From positions 1,010,550 to 1,074,549 of the forward strand of contig NZ_SSYA01000001.1 in the NCBI RefSeq assembly GCF_004917065.1: DNA of 64,000 bases, read 5' to 3'. This document shows, one piece after another, positions 38,750-46,088 of this stretch. The notes under the pieces were generated by a model. The model had not been told where the DNA came from, made no database searches, and was given only the letters and a program-made list of their open reading frames with translations. The stretch is from Geomonas ferrireducens. GTDB taxonomy: Bacteria > Desulfobacterota > Desulfuromonadia > Geobacterales > Geobacteraceae. Every line of letters starts with the position of its first letter. Position 1 is the first letter of the stretch. A program made the translations under genes and the position numbers.

Positions 38750-40024
38750 CTATTTTGCGCCGCACCCCTTGGGCATGACCCATTTGTACCCGGCAGGGGG
38801 CGGCGCGTTGGTGATCAGCACACGTTTCCCCGCCGCATCGTCCTGCTGCAGCAGGAATCCTGCCCCCCGCACCCCTTCCAGTTGGTGCTCTCCGTAGCCC
38901 GCCGCCAACCCCACCAGCTTGAACAGCTTTTCGGCTATGACCTTGAAATCCTCTTTTCCACCCAGCATGAGCGCCCGGTACCCCGCCGTCTCCAGTATCC
39001 GGATCAAGGTGTAGTTGTACGGGTCGCTCTCGCCTATGCTGACGATGTAGCGCCCACCCTTGTACTCGAAGTAACGGTCCACCCTGATGCTGAAGGGGGT
39101 TGCTGCACCGTCACCCGAATGGATGATCCTGTTGCGGCTCCAGTTGGCGGAAAGCGCGTTCAGGACCGAATCGACGATACTCGCCGTGTCATGTGTGTTC
39201 ACCGGACAGACCCAGGTGGTCACCTGCGGGACGGCCGGTATGGCAGGGGGGGGCGACGCCACCTTGGCCGGAGTTGCTGTAGGTGCCGGAGTCAGGGCCG
39301 GAGCCGGAGCCGGGGGCGACGCCGGTGTGGATGTGGGCGCAGGAGCCGGTTTAGGAGCCGGTGCGGGAACCGGTTTGGCGGCCGGTGCCTTTGGAGCTGC
39401 AACGGCAGGTTCCGGAGCGCGAGGCGCCTCGGCGACAGGCTCGGGAGCCCTGGGAGCCACCGCGGGAGCAGGTGCCGGAGCCTTGACGGCCTCGGCTTTA
39501 TTCTTCTCTCTCGCTTCCTTCGCTTCCTTCGCTTCCTTCGCTTCTTTAGCCTCTTTAGCCTCTTTAGCAGCCTTCGGCGCGTGCTCATGGAGCGCCGCCG
39601 CCGGGATCAGCAGGGTCTTCCCGACTTCAAGCGACTTGATGTTGCGTATGCCGTTCACCTCAACGATGGAAGGGATGAGGCGTTCCGCCTGTTCGTTGGA
39701 CAGGCCGAACCGGGCAACCAGGATCTTGAAGATATGATCCCCCGGCCGCACCGTGTAACGAACGTACTCCCCTTGTGCCGTTTCGGGACGGGCCTTCTTC
39801 GCCGCCGGGGCCACCTTTGCGCTCGGCTCCTTCTTTACGGGAGCCTGCTTCTTGCTCTTGGGCACCTGCTTGGGTGACGGCTTGGCAGGCGCCGGCTGCT
39901 GTTGCCGCTCCAGCTCCTTCAGATCGATCTGGAATTCAGGCGAGGCCGCGTTCAGTTGGGCGGGAAGCAGAAGGAGGGCGGCAAGGAGCGCTCCCTTTTT
40001 GGCATGGATCATCGGTAGCCTCAT
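38750..40024 (-). CDS. Secreted LysM protein with repetitive linker and unknown C-terminal domain
   Basis: A 424-residue exported protein. A signal peptide (ending near QLNAAS) and a basic linker lead to a LysM-like peptidoglycan-binding motif at about 95-155 (VRYTVRPGDHIFKILVARFG, ending LEVGKTLLIP). A KEA tandem repeat follows, then about 130 residues rich in Pro/Ala. The C-terminal 150 residues (from VTTWVCPVN to the end) have alpha/beta character with a conserved-looking GGRYIVSIGESDP and do not match a family I recognise. The ATG at 40024 lies one base after the stop of the pseudo-receiver gene, so the pair is co-transcribed. Confidence 0.78.
   Translation of the reverse strand: MRLPMIHAKKGALLAALLLLPAQLNAASPEFQIDLKELERQQQPAPAKPSPKQVPKSKKQAPVKKEPSAKVAPAAKKARPETAQGEYVRYTVRPGDHIFKILVARFGLSNEQAERLIPSIVEVNGIRNIKSLEVGKTLLIPAAALHEHAPKAAKEAKEAKEAKEAKEAKEAREKNKAEAVKAPAPAPAVAPRAPEPVAEAPRAPEPAVAAPKAPAAKPVPAPAPKPAPAPTSTPASPPAPAPALTPAPTATPAKVASPPPAIPAVPQVTTWVCPVNTHDTASIVDSVLNALSANWSRNRIIHSGDGAATPFSIRVDRYFEYKGGRYIVSIGESDPYNYTLIRILETAGYRALMLGGKEDFKVIAEKLFKLVGLAAGYGEHQLEGVRGAGFLLQQDDAAGKRVLITNAPPPAGYKWVMPKGCGAK
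39513..39566 (-). repeat. Six 9-bp tandem repeats encoding Lys-Glu-Ala units
   Basis: Three identical GCTTCCTTC units are followed by three variants (GCTTCTTTA, GCCTCTTTA twice). On the coding strand they give an Ala-Lys-Glu run in the LysM protein. A 9-bp unit keeps the frame whatever its copy number, so length polymorphism is expected. Confidence 0.9.
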
Positions 40025-40025
40025 A

Positions 40026-41588
40026 TCAACGGTAATAGACCACCAGGGCCTTAATCTTGCTGCTGTCCTTGTGGCGATAAATAGTGAGAGCCAGGTTCCC
40101 GGGGGCGGAGCACTGCTCGATGACGTACCCGCCTTTCGGGGCGCTCGACTCGACGCGGTAGCTGTCCACGCCACCGAACTGCCTCAGCACCCTCTTGAAC
40201 AGGTCATCGGAGATGACCCCGCCGGAAACCGGTATCACCTGGATGGCCCGGTACAGGTTGTTCTCTTTGAAGAGTTTGTACTCCGCCCTAAGGCCGACGT
40301 AGCGCACCCATCCCGGATTTTTCCTGCCGTACTCGGCGTCGAGCTTGGCCCCCTCCAGCATCTCCGGGAGCTTTTCGATTCCCTTTTGGGGCGATGCCTG
40401 CGGCTGGGCGGGAGCGGACGGAGCGGGCTGCGCGGGGGGCACCTTCGCTGCGGGTGGCGCCTGAGGCGTTGGGCTTTGCACCGGGGCTGCCGCCTTCGGA
40501 GCAGTCTGCACAGCAGGGGGAGTGCTCCCTGGCTTGCGGGGCGACGCGGGCTTATCCACAGGTTTCTCAGGAGGGGCCGACATCTTCCCCGCGAGGTAGG
40601 AAACCAAAGGTACGGCGAGAAGAAGCAGCAGCGGCACGATAAAGAGGTACGGCCTGCGCCGCTTGACCTGCTGGGCCTTGCGAAGTGCCTCAGCCACGGT
40701 CTCCCCGGCGTAATATCCCCCGCCCACCACCGTCGTCTCGTCGGCGACGGCAGCAGTAGACGGCGTTTGCCGGGAAGCCGCGTCCACCACTTTCCTGCCT
40801 ACCTCGACGTGGTCCTCAACCTCGAGCATGGAGGCATCTATCGGTGCGATGTCCGCCTCGGCCCGCTGCATGGCCTCCTCAAATGCCGAGGCCGCCGCTT
40901 TCCCAGCGGCGCGCGGCACTTGGGGATACTCCTCGGCCACCTTCGGTTCAGGCACTTCCGATTCCGGCGCTTTGGGAGTGAAGGCCTCCGGCTCCCAGGC
41001 CTTCGGCTGGAACGGAACGAAGGGAGGCGCCTCACCCTCCTCCTCGTCCTGATGCCCCTCTTCTTTACCAGCAACGACTGGCGTCACTTCTGGGACGGGA
41101 ACGGCTCCCTTCGCCCTCACGGGCGTACGCTTTACCGCCGCTGCGGTTTCCGACACCTGCGGTTCCGGGGCTTGCGGCCCCTGCGCCGGTGTATCCTCCA
41201 CCGGCAGCTCCTGTTCCGGCGGCTCCGGGAGCGCAATCCCGGCCAGAAGCGCGGCTACGCTTCGCTCCAGGAAGGCGTCGGTCATGGCGAGGTCGAGCGA
41301 GGTCCTCCCCTGCCTTTTGGCCTGGGCGGCGTCCTCGCTGTCTCCGGCCAAAAGCACGAGTTTGCCGCCGGAGGGGAGCATCTTGTCGAGATGACGCAGC
41401 AGGATATCGCCGGAAAAACCGGAGATGCGGCTCTGCACGAAGGTGAATTCCGGGGAAGAGGCGGTAAGTTCGAGCTCTCCCAGGGGGAGGGTCGAGGCGG
41501 TCTGCAACTGCAGGGAACCCTGCTCCGCCATGGACTGGAAGATACGTTGCACCCTTTCGGTGTCTGCAATGAGTAGGACGCGCGTCAC
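40026..41588 (-). CDS. Membrane-anchored protein with N-terminal pseudo-receiver domain
   Basis: A 520-residue single-pass protein. Residues 1-115 have receiver-like strand pattern (TRVLLIADTERVQRIF, EFTFVQSRISGFSG, KLVLLAGDSE), but the acidic pocket is missing and the phospho-acceptor position appears to be Gln in FVQSRISG, so it is probably a pseudo-receiver. An acidic, Pro/Ala/Glu-rich stretch follows, then a membrane helix near 325-345 (LFIVPLLLLLAVPLV), a Pro/Ala-rich periplasmic linker and a C-terminal domain of about 115 residues (from KGIEKLPEMLEG) that I do not recognise. It resembles an inside-out signalling or envelope-tethering protein. The next gene, one base downstream, encodes the LysM protein. 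Confidence 0.7.
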   Translation of the reverse strand: MTRVLLIADTERVQRIFQSMAEQGSLQLQTASTLPLGELELTASSPEFTFVQSRISGFSGDILLRHLDKMLPSGGKLVLLAGDSEDAAQAKRQGRTSLDLAMTDAFLERSVAALLAGIALPEPPEQELPVEDTPAQGPQAPEPQVSETAAAVKRTPVRAKGAVPVPEVTPVVAGKEEGHQDEEEGEAPPFVPFQPKAWEPEAFTPKAPESEVPEPKVAEEYPQVPRAAGKAAASAFEEAMQRAEADIAPIDASMLEVEDHVEVGRKVVDAASRQTPSTAAVADETTVVGGGYYAGETVAEALRKAQQVKRRRPYLFIVPLLLLLAVPLVSYLAGKMSAPPEKPVDKPASPRKPGSTPPAVQTAPKAAAPVQSPTPQAPPAAKVPPAQPAPSAPAQPQASPQKGIEKLPEMLEGAKLDAEYGRKNPGWVRYVGLRAEYKLFKENNLYRAIQVIPVSGGVISDDLFKRVLRQFGGVDSYRVESSAPKGGYVIEQCSAPGNLALTIYRHKDSSKIKALVVYYR

Positions 41589-41701
41589 TGTTTCCCCTTG
41601 GTTTTTAACGGCACATTCTAGGGGAGGTAAAACGAATAATCAACAGCATTCATTTATGTGAGGGCTTTACAAGATGGCCCCAGCGCGATTGGTTGCGCTG
41701 T

Positions 41702-41730
41702 CCGGCGGTAATGTGTTACATTTCCGCCGG
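41702..41730. repeat. 29-bp inverted repeat in the divergent intergenic region
   Basis: CCGGCGG (41702-41708) and AATGT (41710-41714) are mirrored by ACATT (41718-41722) and CCGCCGG (41724-41730), with a T-T mismatch between the blocks and a GTT centre. It lies 30 bp before the lipoprotein ATG, in the 171-bp gap that separates the two divergent envelope gene groups. It could be a shared operator or an mRNA hairpin. There is no U-tract. Confidence 0.55.
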
Positions 41731-41759
41731 GTCGGCAGCGCCGCCCGCCTGGAGTCCCA

Positions 41760-42428
41760 ATGCAAGCTGTCGTAAAGAAACTTTCCTTGCTGCTGCTCGC
41801 GCTCGTGCTGACCGGCTGCAGCACGACCTATGTCCCGGTCAGCTTCGGGCAAGGGGACCTGGCGAAGAAACTCTCCCATGAGGACCCGTTTCTTTGTCTT
41901 CTCTTCGACCGTTACGACCCGCAACGCAGTACCCTTAGTGTTTCCGGGGCCTCCTTCGACGAGGTCATGATGCCGAGCGAGGTGAAGTACCATCTCGGGG
42001 CCTACCGGCGCGACTCGAAAGTGATCTACCGCAACCTCTACCAGGAGTACACCCGGGATCAGCTCTGCTCCCTCATGCTGCACGAGTTCTCGCACCACAT
42101 CTGGTATTACGGGATGAAGCAGGAACAGCGCGACGCCTGGCGCGCGCACATGGCGGCACATCCCACGGCGCTGCAGGCGCTGGTGCGCAGCACGTACCGG
42201 CCCGGCTCCGACTTCGACACCGAGGACTTCGCCTTCACCGTCGAACACGCCCGTCCCGTGGACCTGGACGAGCTGGCGACCCTGAAGATCATCACCCAAG
42301 AGGACCGGGACGCACTCATGGCGCTCCGTTTTCCGGGGAAGGCCGCGGCGGCGACAGGCAAAGCGACCCGCAGCGCAGACACCGATCACCCGGCACAGAC
42401 ACAACTGCAAGCAAAGGAACATCTCTAG
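41760..42428 (+). CDS. Lipoprotein with HExxH zinc-metalloprotease-like motif
   Basis: A 222-residue predicted lipoprotein: hydrophobic leader with lipobox LVLTGC (C19 modified). At about residue 106 it has LMLHEFSHHIWYYG, in which HEFSH matches the HExxH zinc-binding motif of zincins, within a helix. A later Glu or His ligand is not obvious (FTVEHARPVD is a candidate). It may be a small envelope metalloprotease or a degenerate one. TGGAG precedes the ATG. It is the first gene of a tight plus-strand run, with only four bases before the rhomboid-like gene, so function in the same envelope process is plausible. Confidence 0.72.
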   Translation: MQAVVKKLSLLLLALVLTGCSTTYVPVSFGQGDLAKKLSHEDPFLCLLFDRYDPQRSTLSVSGASFDEVMMPSEVKYHLGAYRRDSKVIYRNLYQEYTRDQLCSLMLHEFSHHIWYYGMKQEQRDAWRAHMAAHPTALQALVRSTYRPGSDFDTEDFAFTVEHARPVDLDELATLKIITQEDRDALMALRFPGKAAAATGKATRSADTDHPAQTQLQAKEHL

Positions 42429-42432
42429 CGCC

Positions 42433-43215
42433 ATGAAGATAATTGACCGACTGGACCGGAAGTTCGGCCGCTACGCCATCCCGAATATCACCATCTACCT
42501 CATCGCGGGGCAATCCTTCTTCTACCTCATGTACATGACGGGGAAGCTGGACCGGATGGCGACCTACTTCTCCGCCGACCTCTTCATGTCGGGTGAATGG
42601 TGGCGCATCTTCACCATCCCGTTCGACCCGCCGCGCTCCAGCCTCATCTTCACCCTGATCGCCTGGTATTTCTTCTACATGCTCGGCTCTACCCTTGAGG
42701 AACACTGGGGCGCCTTCCGGTACAACATTTACCTCATCCTGGGGTGCCTGATCACCTTCCTGGCGTCCTTTTTGATACCGTCATACCCGGTAAGCAACGC
42801 CTTCCTGGCAGGCTCGGTCTTCCTCGCCTTCGCCACGCTCTTCCCGGAGTTCCAGATACTGCTCTTCTTCATCCTGCCGGTACGCATCAAGTGGCTCGCC
42901 CTTCTCACCTGGCTCGGCTACGCCTACCAGCTCGTCTTCGGTGGGTGGCCCGCCCGGGTCATGGTGCTTGCAGCCACGGCCAACTACCTGATCTTCTTCG
43001 CGCACGACATCTACCTGAACCTGCGCCACGGCAAGAGGCAGATCGCGAAGAAGGTGCGCTTCGCCCCGCGCGAGGAGGTGCTGGTGCACCGGTGCACCAC
43101 CTGCGGCATCACGGAGAAGACGCACCCTGACATGGACTTCCGATACTGCCCCAAGTGCAACGGGCAGTACGGCTACTGCAGGGATCACATCTTCAGCCAC
43201 GAACACAAGAAATAG
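42433..43215 (+). CDS. Rhomboid-fold membrane protein with C-terminal zinc ribbon
   Basis: A 260-residue protein with six membrane helices in the spacing of the rhomboid core, including WWRIFTIPFDP after the first loop (rhomboids have WRLxT) and a FATLFPE segment matching the end of rhomboid helix 4. The catalytic GxSG is not present: the aligned position reads NAFLAGSVF. The His of helix 6 is also not in the usual AHxxG context. It is therefore probably a non-proteolytic rhomboid relative. The cytoplasmic tail holds CTTCG and CPKCN, forming a zinc ribbon. It is encoded four bases after the HExxH lipoprotein gene, which hints at a shared role. Confidence 0.75.
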   Translation: MKIIDRLDRKFGRYAIPNITIYLIAGQSFFYLMYMTGKLDRMATYFSADLFMSGEWWRIFTIPFDPPRSSLIFTLIAWYFFYMLGSTLEEHWGAFRYNIYLILGCLITFLASFLIPSYPVSNAFLAGSVFLAFATLFPEFQILLFFILPVRIKWLALLTWLGYAYQLVFGGWPARVMVLAATANYLIFFAHDIYLNLRHGKRQIAKKVRFAPREEVLVHRCTTCGITEKTHPDMDFRYCPKCNGQYGYCRDHIFSHEHKK

Positions 43216-43252
43216 ACCGCCAACAAGATAGCGGCGCAAGGAGAAACAAGGG

Positions 43253-43561
43253 ATGCTTGAAAAGCTGAGCGGCATACAGGGAAAGTTAAACAACTTGGGC
43301 GACGAGGTCTACCAGACCTGGAGCTACGAGCAGCGCCACGAAGAGATCGGCAAACTTGTGCAAGGGTACCGAAACGGGCTGCCGGTCCAGATCCTGTGTC
43401 AGCTCTCCGCCTCCATCGCCGGAGGCACCGTTGAGGCCGCCGCGCACCTCGAAGCCCTCATCTCCCGCCGGGAGCGCAAGGCGATCGTCAACCGCGAGGC
43501 AGGAAGCGACAAGGCGCTGCGCGCCCTGCTGGAGGCGGCCCTGCTGCCGGTGCGGCAGTAA
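43253..43561 (+). CDS. Small conserved-looking hypothetical protein
   Basis: A 102-residue soluble protein, mostly helical, with no signal peptide, membrane segment or recognised motif. It begins LEKLSGIQGKLNNLGDEVYQ and contains a SYEQRHEEIGKLVQGY segment. AAGGAG with a second GGG before the ATG gives good translation signals. It sits 37 bp after the rhomboid-like gene and 57 bp before the shikimate-kinase-like gene on the same strand, so it is probably co-transcribed. Function unknown. Confidence 0.6.
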   Translation: MLEKLSGIQGKLNNLGDEVYQTWSYEQRHEEIGKLVQGYRNGLPVQILCQLSASIAGGTVEAAAHLEALISRRERKAIVNREAGSDKALRALLEAALLPVRQ

Positions 43562-43618
43562 TCGCGGAGTCCCGGCCTCGTGCGGAGAACCGGCCGCACA
43601 CCCGCCGCTGGGGGTGAC

Positions 43619-44131
43619 ATGGAACGACTCACCTTGATAGGGATGCCAGGCTCCGGCAAGAGCGCCATCGGCCGTACCGTCGCCGCGCGGCTCGGCTGGG
43701 AGTTCATCGACACCGATCATTGCATCGAGCAGCGCTTCGGGAAAAAGCTGCAGGCCGTGGTCGACGAGCTCGATGCGGAAGAATTCCGCCGGGTCGAGGA
43801 GGAGACCGTGCTGGCGCTTGCCCCTGACGACCACGCCGTCATCTCCACCGGGGGAAGCGTGGTCTATTCGGACGCCGCCATGCGTCACCTCGCCTCGCTC
43901 TCCACCATCATCTTCCTCGCCCTCCCAGTTCAAAAGCTGCATGAACGTATAGCAAGCGAAGCACCGCGCGGCATTGTCGGGATGAGTGAAGGCGGTCTCG
44001 ATGAGCTGTACGAACGGCGCTTCGCACTGTATCAGAAGCATGCTCACCACGTTGTGCTGCTGAACGACGAGACTCTCGAAGAGGCCGCAACCAGGATACT
44101 GTCCCAGTTCCGTCTCACATCAAACCACTGA
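43619..44131 (+). CDS. aroK: Shikimate kinase family protein
   Basis: A 170-residue P-loop kinase with Walker A GMPGSGKSAIG, the shikimate-site acid DTDHCIEQRFGKKL, the EFRRVEEETVL segment with the binding Arg, and STGGSVVYS in the place of the usual ATGGG motif. These assign it to the shikimate/gluconate kinase family; shikimate 3-phosphorylation in aromatic amino-acid synthesis is the best guess. The neighbouring genes are not aroB or other aro genes, and the third Gly of the GGG motif is Ser, so it could be a paralogue with another substrate. GGGGGTGAC precedes the ATG at 43619; an upstream in-frame ATG at 43580 lacks support. Confidence 0.78.
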   Translation: MERLTLIGMPGSGKSAIGRTVAARLGWEFIDTDHCIEQRFGKKLQAVVDELDAEEFRRVEEETVLALAPDDHAVISTGGSVVYSDAAMRHLASLSTIIFLALPVQKLHERIASEAPRGIVGMSEGGLDELYERRFALYQKHAHHVVLLNDETLEEAATRILSQFRLTSNH

Positions 44132-44145
44132 CAGCAACCGCCACG

Positions 44146-44174
44146 TTGACTTTGCCGGTGCCGTGCCCTAATAT
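44146..44174 (+). promoter_or_regulatory. Strong sigma-70 promoter placed directly at the GGDDF gene start codon
   Basis: TTGACT (44146-44151), 17-bp spacer, TAATAT (44169-44174). Initiation is expected about seven bases downstream, at 44180-44182, immediately before the ATG at 44183, which has no ribosome-binding site. A leaderless transcript is likely if 44183 is the true start. Confidence 0.6.
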
Positions 44175-44182
44175 CTATACCC

Positions 44183-45526
44183 ATGTCTGAAACAGCCAGC
44201 ACAATAACGTCTTCCCGGTTCAGTCTATCCAACATGACCCTGATCCAGAAGATAACGGCAGGCTACGCAGCCATGGCGCTCTTCACCGCCGCGGCCCTGG
44301 TCTTCTCTTCCTACAACATCTACCGCAGCACCAACATCTCCCGGGATATCGCCAACAAAGAGCTCCCCGTCATCAGCGCCCTCATCGAGCTGCGCACCTC
44401 GCTGCTGGCACAGGAAAGTTTCGCCGGAAAGTACGTCATCCTTAGGGACCCTGCGTTCATAGACCTTTTTCACCAGCGGCAGGCCGAGGCGCAGGCGAGC
44501 CTCACCATGCTGGAGCGGACGCCCCCCACACCGGATCTAACGGAGCTGAAGCGGCTCTATCTCGAATACCAGAAGGCCTCGGAAAAGGTCTTTTCCGGCC
44601 AATCGGCGGGGACCGGAGCGCTGCGTACCCCGGCGCTCCGGGTCCTGAACGCCATCGATACGAGCTACCTTAAACGCAGGGACAAGCTGAAGGTGGTGCT
44701 CGCGCGCGCCGACGAACAGCAGAAGCGGACCGTCTGGTGGACCATCGCCATCTCCTGCACCGGCTTTCTCCTCGCCATCGGCGTCGCCCCGGTGGTCACC
44801 TACCGCACCTTCGGAGCGATCAGGGAGCTGCAAAGCGCCACGCACCGGATCGCCGCCGGCGACTTCGACTACCGCCCCGAGGTCCCCTACGGCGACGAGA
44901 TCAGCGACCTCGCCCGCGACTTCACCAAGATGGCGGCGCGGCTCAAGGTACTCGAACAGATGAGCCTCGACGCAAGCCCGCTCACCCGGCTCCCCGGGAA
45001 CATAGCGATAGAGCGGGTGCTCGAGGAGCGGCTGCAAGGCGGCGCCCCTTTCGCCTTCTGCTACGCCGACCTCGACAACTTCAAGCCGTACGGCGACCAC
45101 TACGGCTACGCCAAGGGAAGCGAACTGCTCCGCCTGACCGGCGACCTGATCCAGGCAGCGGTGAAAGACAACGGGGGGGGGGATGGCTTCGTCGGGCACG
45201 TGGGGGGGGACGACTTCGTCATGGTGATCCCTATGGACCGGGTGAAGCCGGTCTGCGAGGAAGTGATCAGCAGCTTCAATGCCGAGGTGGTCAAACACTA
45301 CTCCCCCGAAGACCTGAGGGCCGGCGGGATCGAGGGGAGCGACCGCTACGGCGTGCAGCGCTTCTTCCCGGTGATGACCATCTCCATCGCGGTGATCGTC
45401 TGCGGCAGGGACCAGTTCGCCTCCGCCGTCGAGATCGCGAGGGCCGCAGCCAAGGTGAAGGACCGTGCCAAGGGGAAGACTGGGAGCACCTACCTGATCG
45501 GGACCCCGGAAAGGGAGACTGCATGA
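44183..45526 (+). CDS. Membrane HAMP-GGDEF protein with GGDDF motif
   Basis: A 447-residue signalling protein. Membrane helix 1 (about 25-47) and helix 2 (about 185-208) flank a periplasmic four-helix-type sensor. A HAMP segment (ATHRIAAGDFDYRPEVP) precedes a diguanylate cyclase-like domain with FCYADLDNFKPYGDHYGYAKG and HVGGDDFVMVIP. The catalytic loop is GGDDF, not GG[D/E]EF, so cyclase activity is doubtful and the protein may bind nucleotide or act as an effector. The coding sequence carries a G10 tract (45173-45182) and a G8 tract (45202-45209) around the active-site loop. No ribosome site precedes the ATG; an ATG at 44234 is an alternative. Its stop overlaps the next gene. Confidence 0.8.
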   Translation: MSETASTITSSRFSLSNMTLIQKITAGYAAMALFTAAALVFSSYNIYRSTNISRDIANKELPVISALIELRTSLLAQESFAGKYVILRDPAFIDLFHQRQAEAQASLTMLERTPPTPDLTELKRLYLEYQKASEKVFSGQSAGTGALRTPALRVLNAIDTSYLKRRDKLKVVLARADEQQKRTVWWTIAISCTGFLLAIGVAPVVTYRTFGAIRELQSATHRIAAGDFDYRPEVPYGDEISDLARDFTKMAARLKVLEQMSLDASPLTRLPGNIAIERVLEERLQGGAPFAFCYADLDNFKPYGDHYGYAKGSELLRLTGDLIQAAVKDNGGGDGFVGHVGGDDFVMVIPMDRVKPVCEEVISSFNAEVVKHYSPEDLRAGGIEGSDRYGVQRFFPVMTISIAVIVCGRDQFASAVEIARAAAKVKDRAKGKTGSTYLIGTPERETA

Positions 45527-46023
45527 GAAAGACGCTGCTACTCATCCCGATCCTCCTATGCTGCGGAGGGTGTGCCAACACCCGGACCGGGGAGGCCAAC
45601 CTTTTCGACCGCTACAGCGGATCCCGCCAGCTCGCGCGGGCAACGACGCTGCTCCAGGAAGGAGACGCCACCGGTGCCGCCGGACTTCTTACCGCGGTTT
45701 GCAACGAACCCGGCGTGGCGGGAGTGACCGACGAGGCGCTCTTCCGCCTGGCCCTTCTGACCATGAAAACCAAGGCGGACCGTCCCGCATCGGCCCAGGC
45801 GCAGCGCCTCTTGCGGCGGCTGAAGAAGGAGTATCCGGCGAGCCAGTGGACCCTGCTGGCGGCTCCGGTAACCGACCTGGTGAACCTGGCCGAAGAACAG
45901 AAACGACAAAACCGCGCCCTGCGCACCAGCAACCAAGCGCTCAACCGCGAGATGGAGGAGCTGAGCCAGCGCATCGAGCAGTTGAAACACCTGGACCAGG
46001 AACTGGAGAAGAAGTCCCGCTAG
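45523..46023 (+). CDS. Lipoprotein with C-terminal coiled coil
   Basis: A 166-residue predicted lipoprotein: MRKTLLLIPILL leader with Cys in CCGGC (a weak lipobox). The body has TPR-like helical content (ARATTLLQEGDATGAAGLL, then EALFRLALLTM), and the last 50 residues form a heptad coiled coil (QNRALRTSNQALNREMEEL, then RIEQLKHLDQELEKK). Such proteins often scaffold envelope complexes; the partner is unknown. The ATG overlaps the stop of the GGDDF gene (ATGA), so both are translated together, suggesting it works with that sensor. A bidirectional terminator follows. Confidence 0.75.
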   Translation: MRKTLLLIPILLCCGGCANTRTGEANLFDRYSGSRQLARATTLLQEGDATGAAGLLTAVCNEPGVAGVTDEALFRLALLTMKTKADRPASAQAQRLLRRLKKEYPASQWTLLAAPVTDLVNLAEEQKRQNRALRTSNQALNREMEELSQRIEQLKHLDQELEKKSR

Positions 46024-46043
46024 AGCGGTGCGGTGCAACGTGT

Positions 46044-46080
46044 AAAGAAAGAGGCGGCCCTATGGGTCGCCTCTTTCTTT
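46044..46080. terminator. Bidirectional intrinsic terminator
   Basis: A long stem, with AAAGAAAGAGGCG perfectly mirrored plus a G-T and three G-C pairs around a TAT loop. A/T-rich ends serve as U-tracts in both directions. It lies between the convergent coiled-coil lipoprotein and SrkA-type genes. Confidence 0.85.
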
Positions 46081-46088
46081 CTTGCAGG

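Noticed and set aside
39513-39566. The short tandem repeats as a CRISPR-like array
   Set aside because: Units are 9 bp, contiguous and coding, with no spacers.
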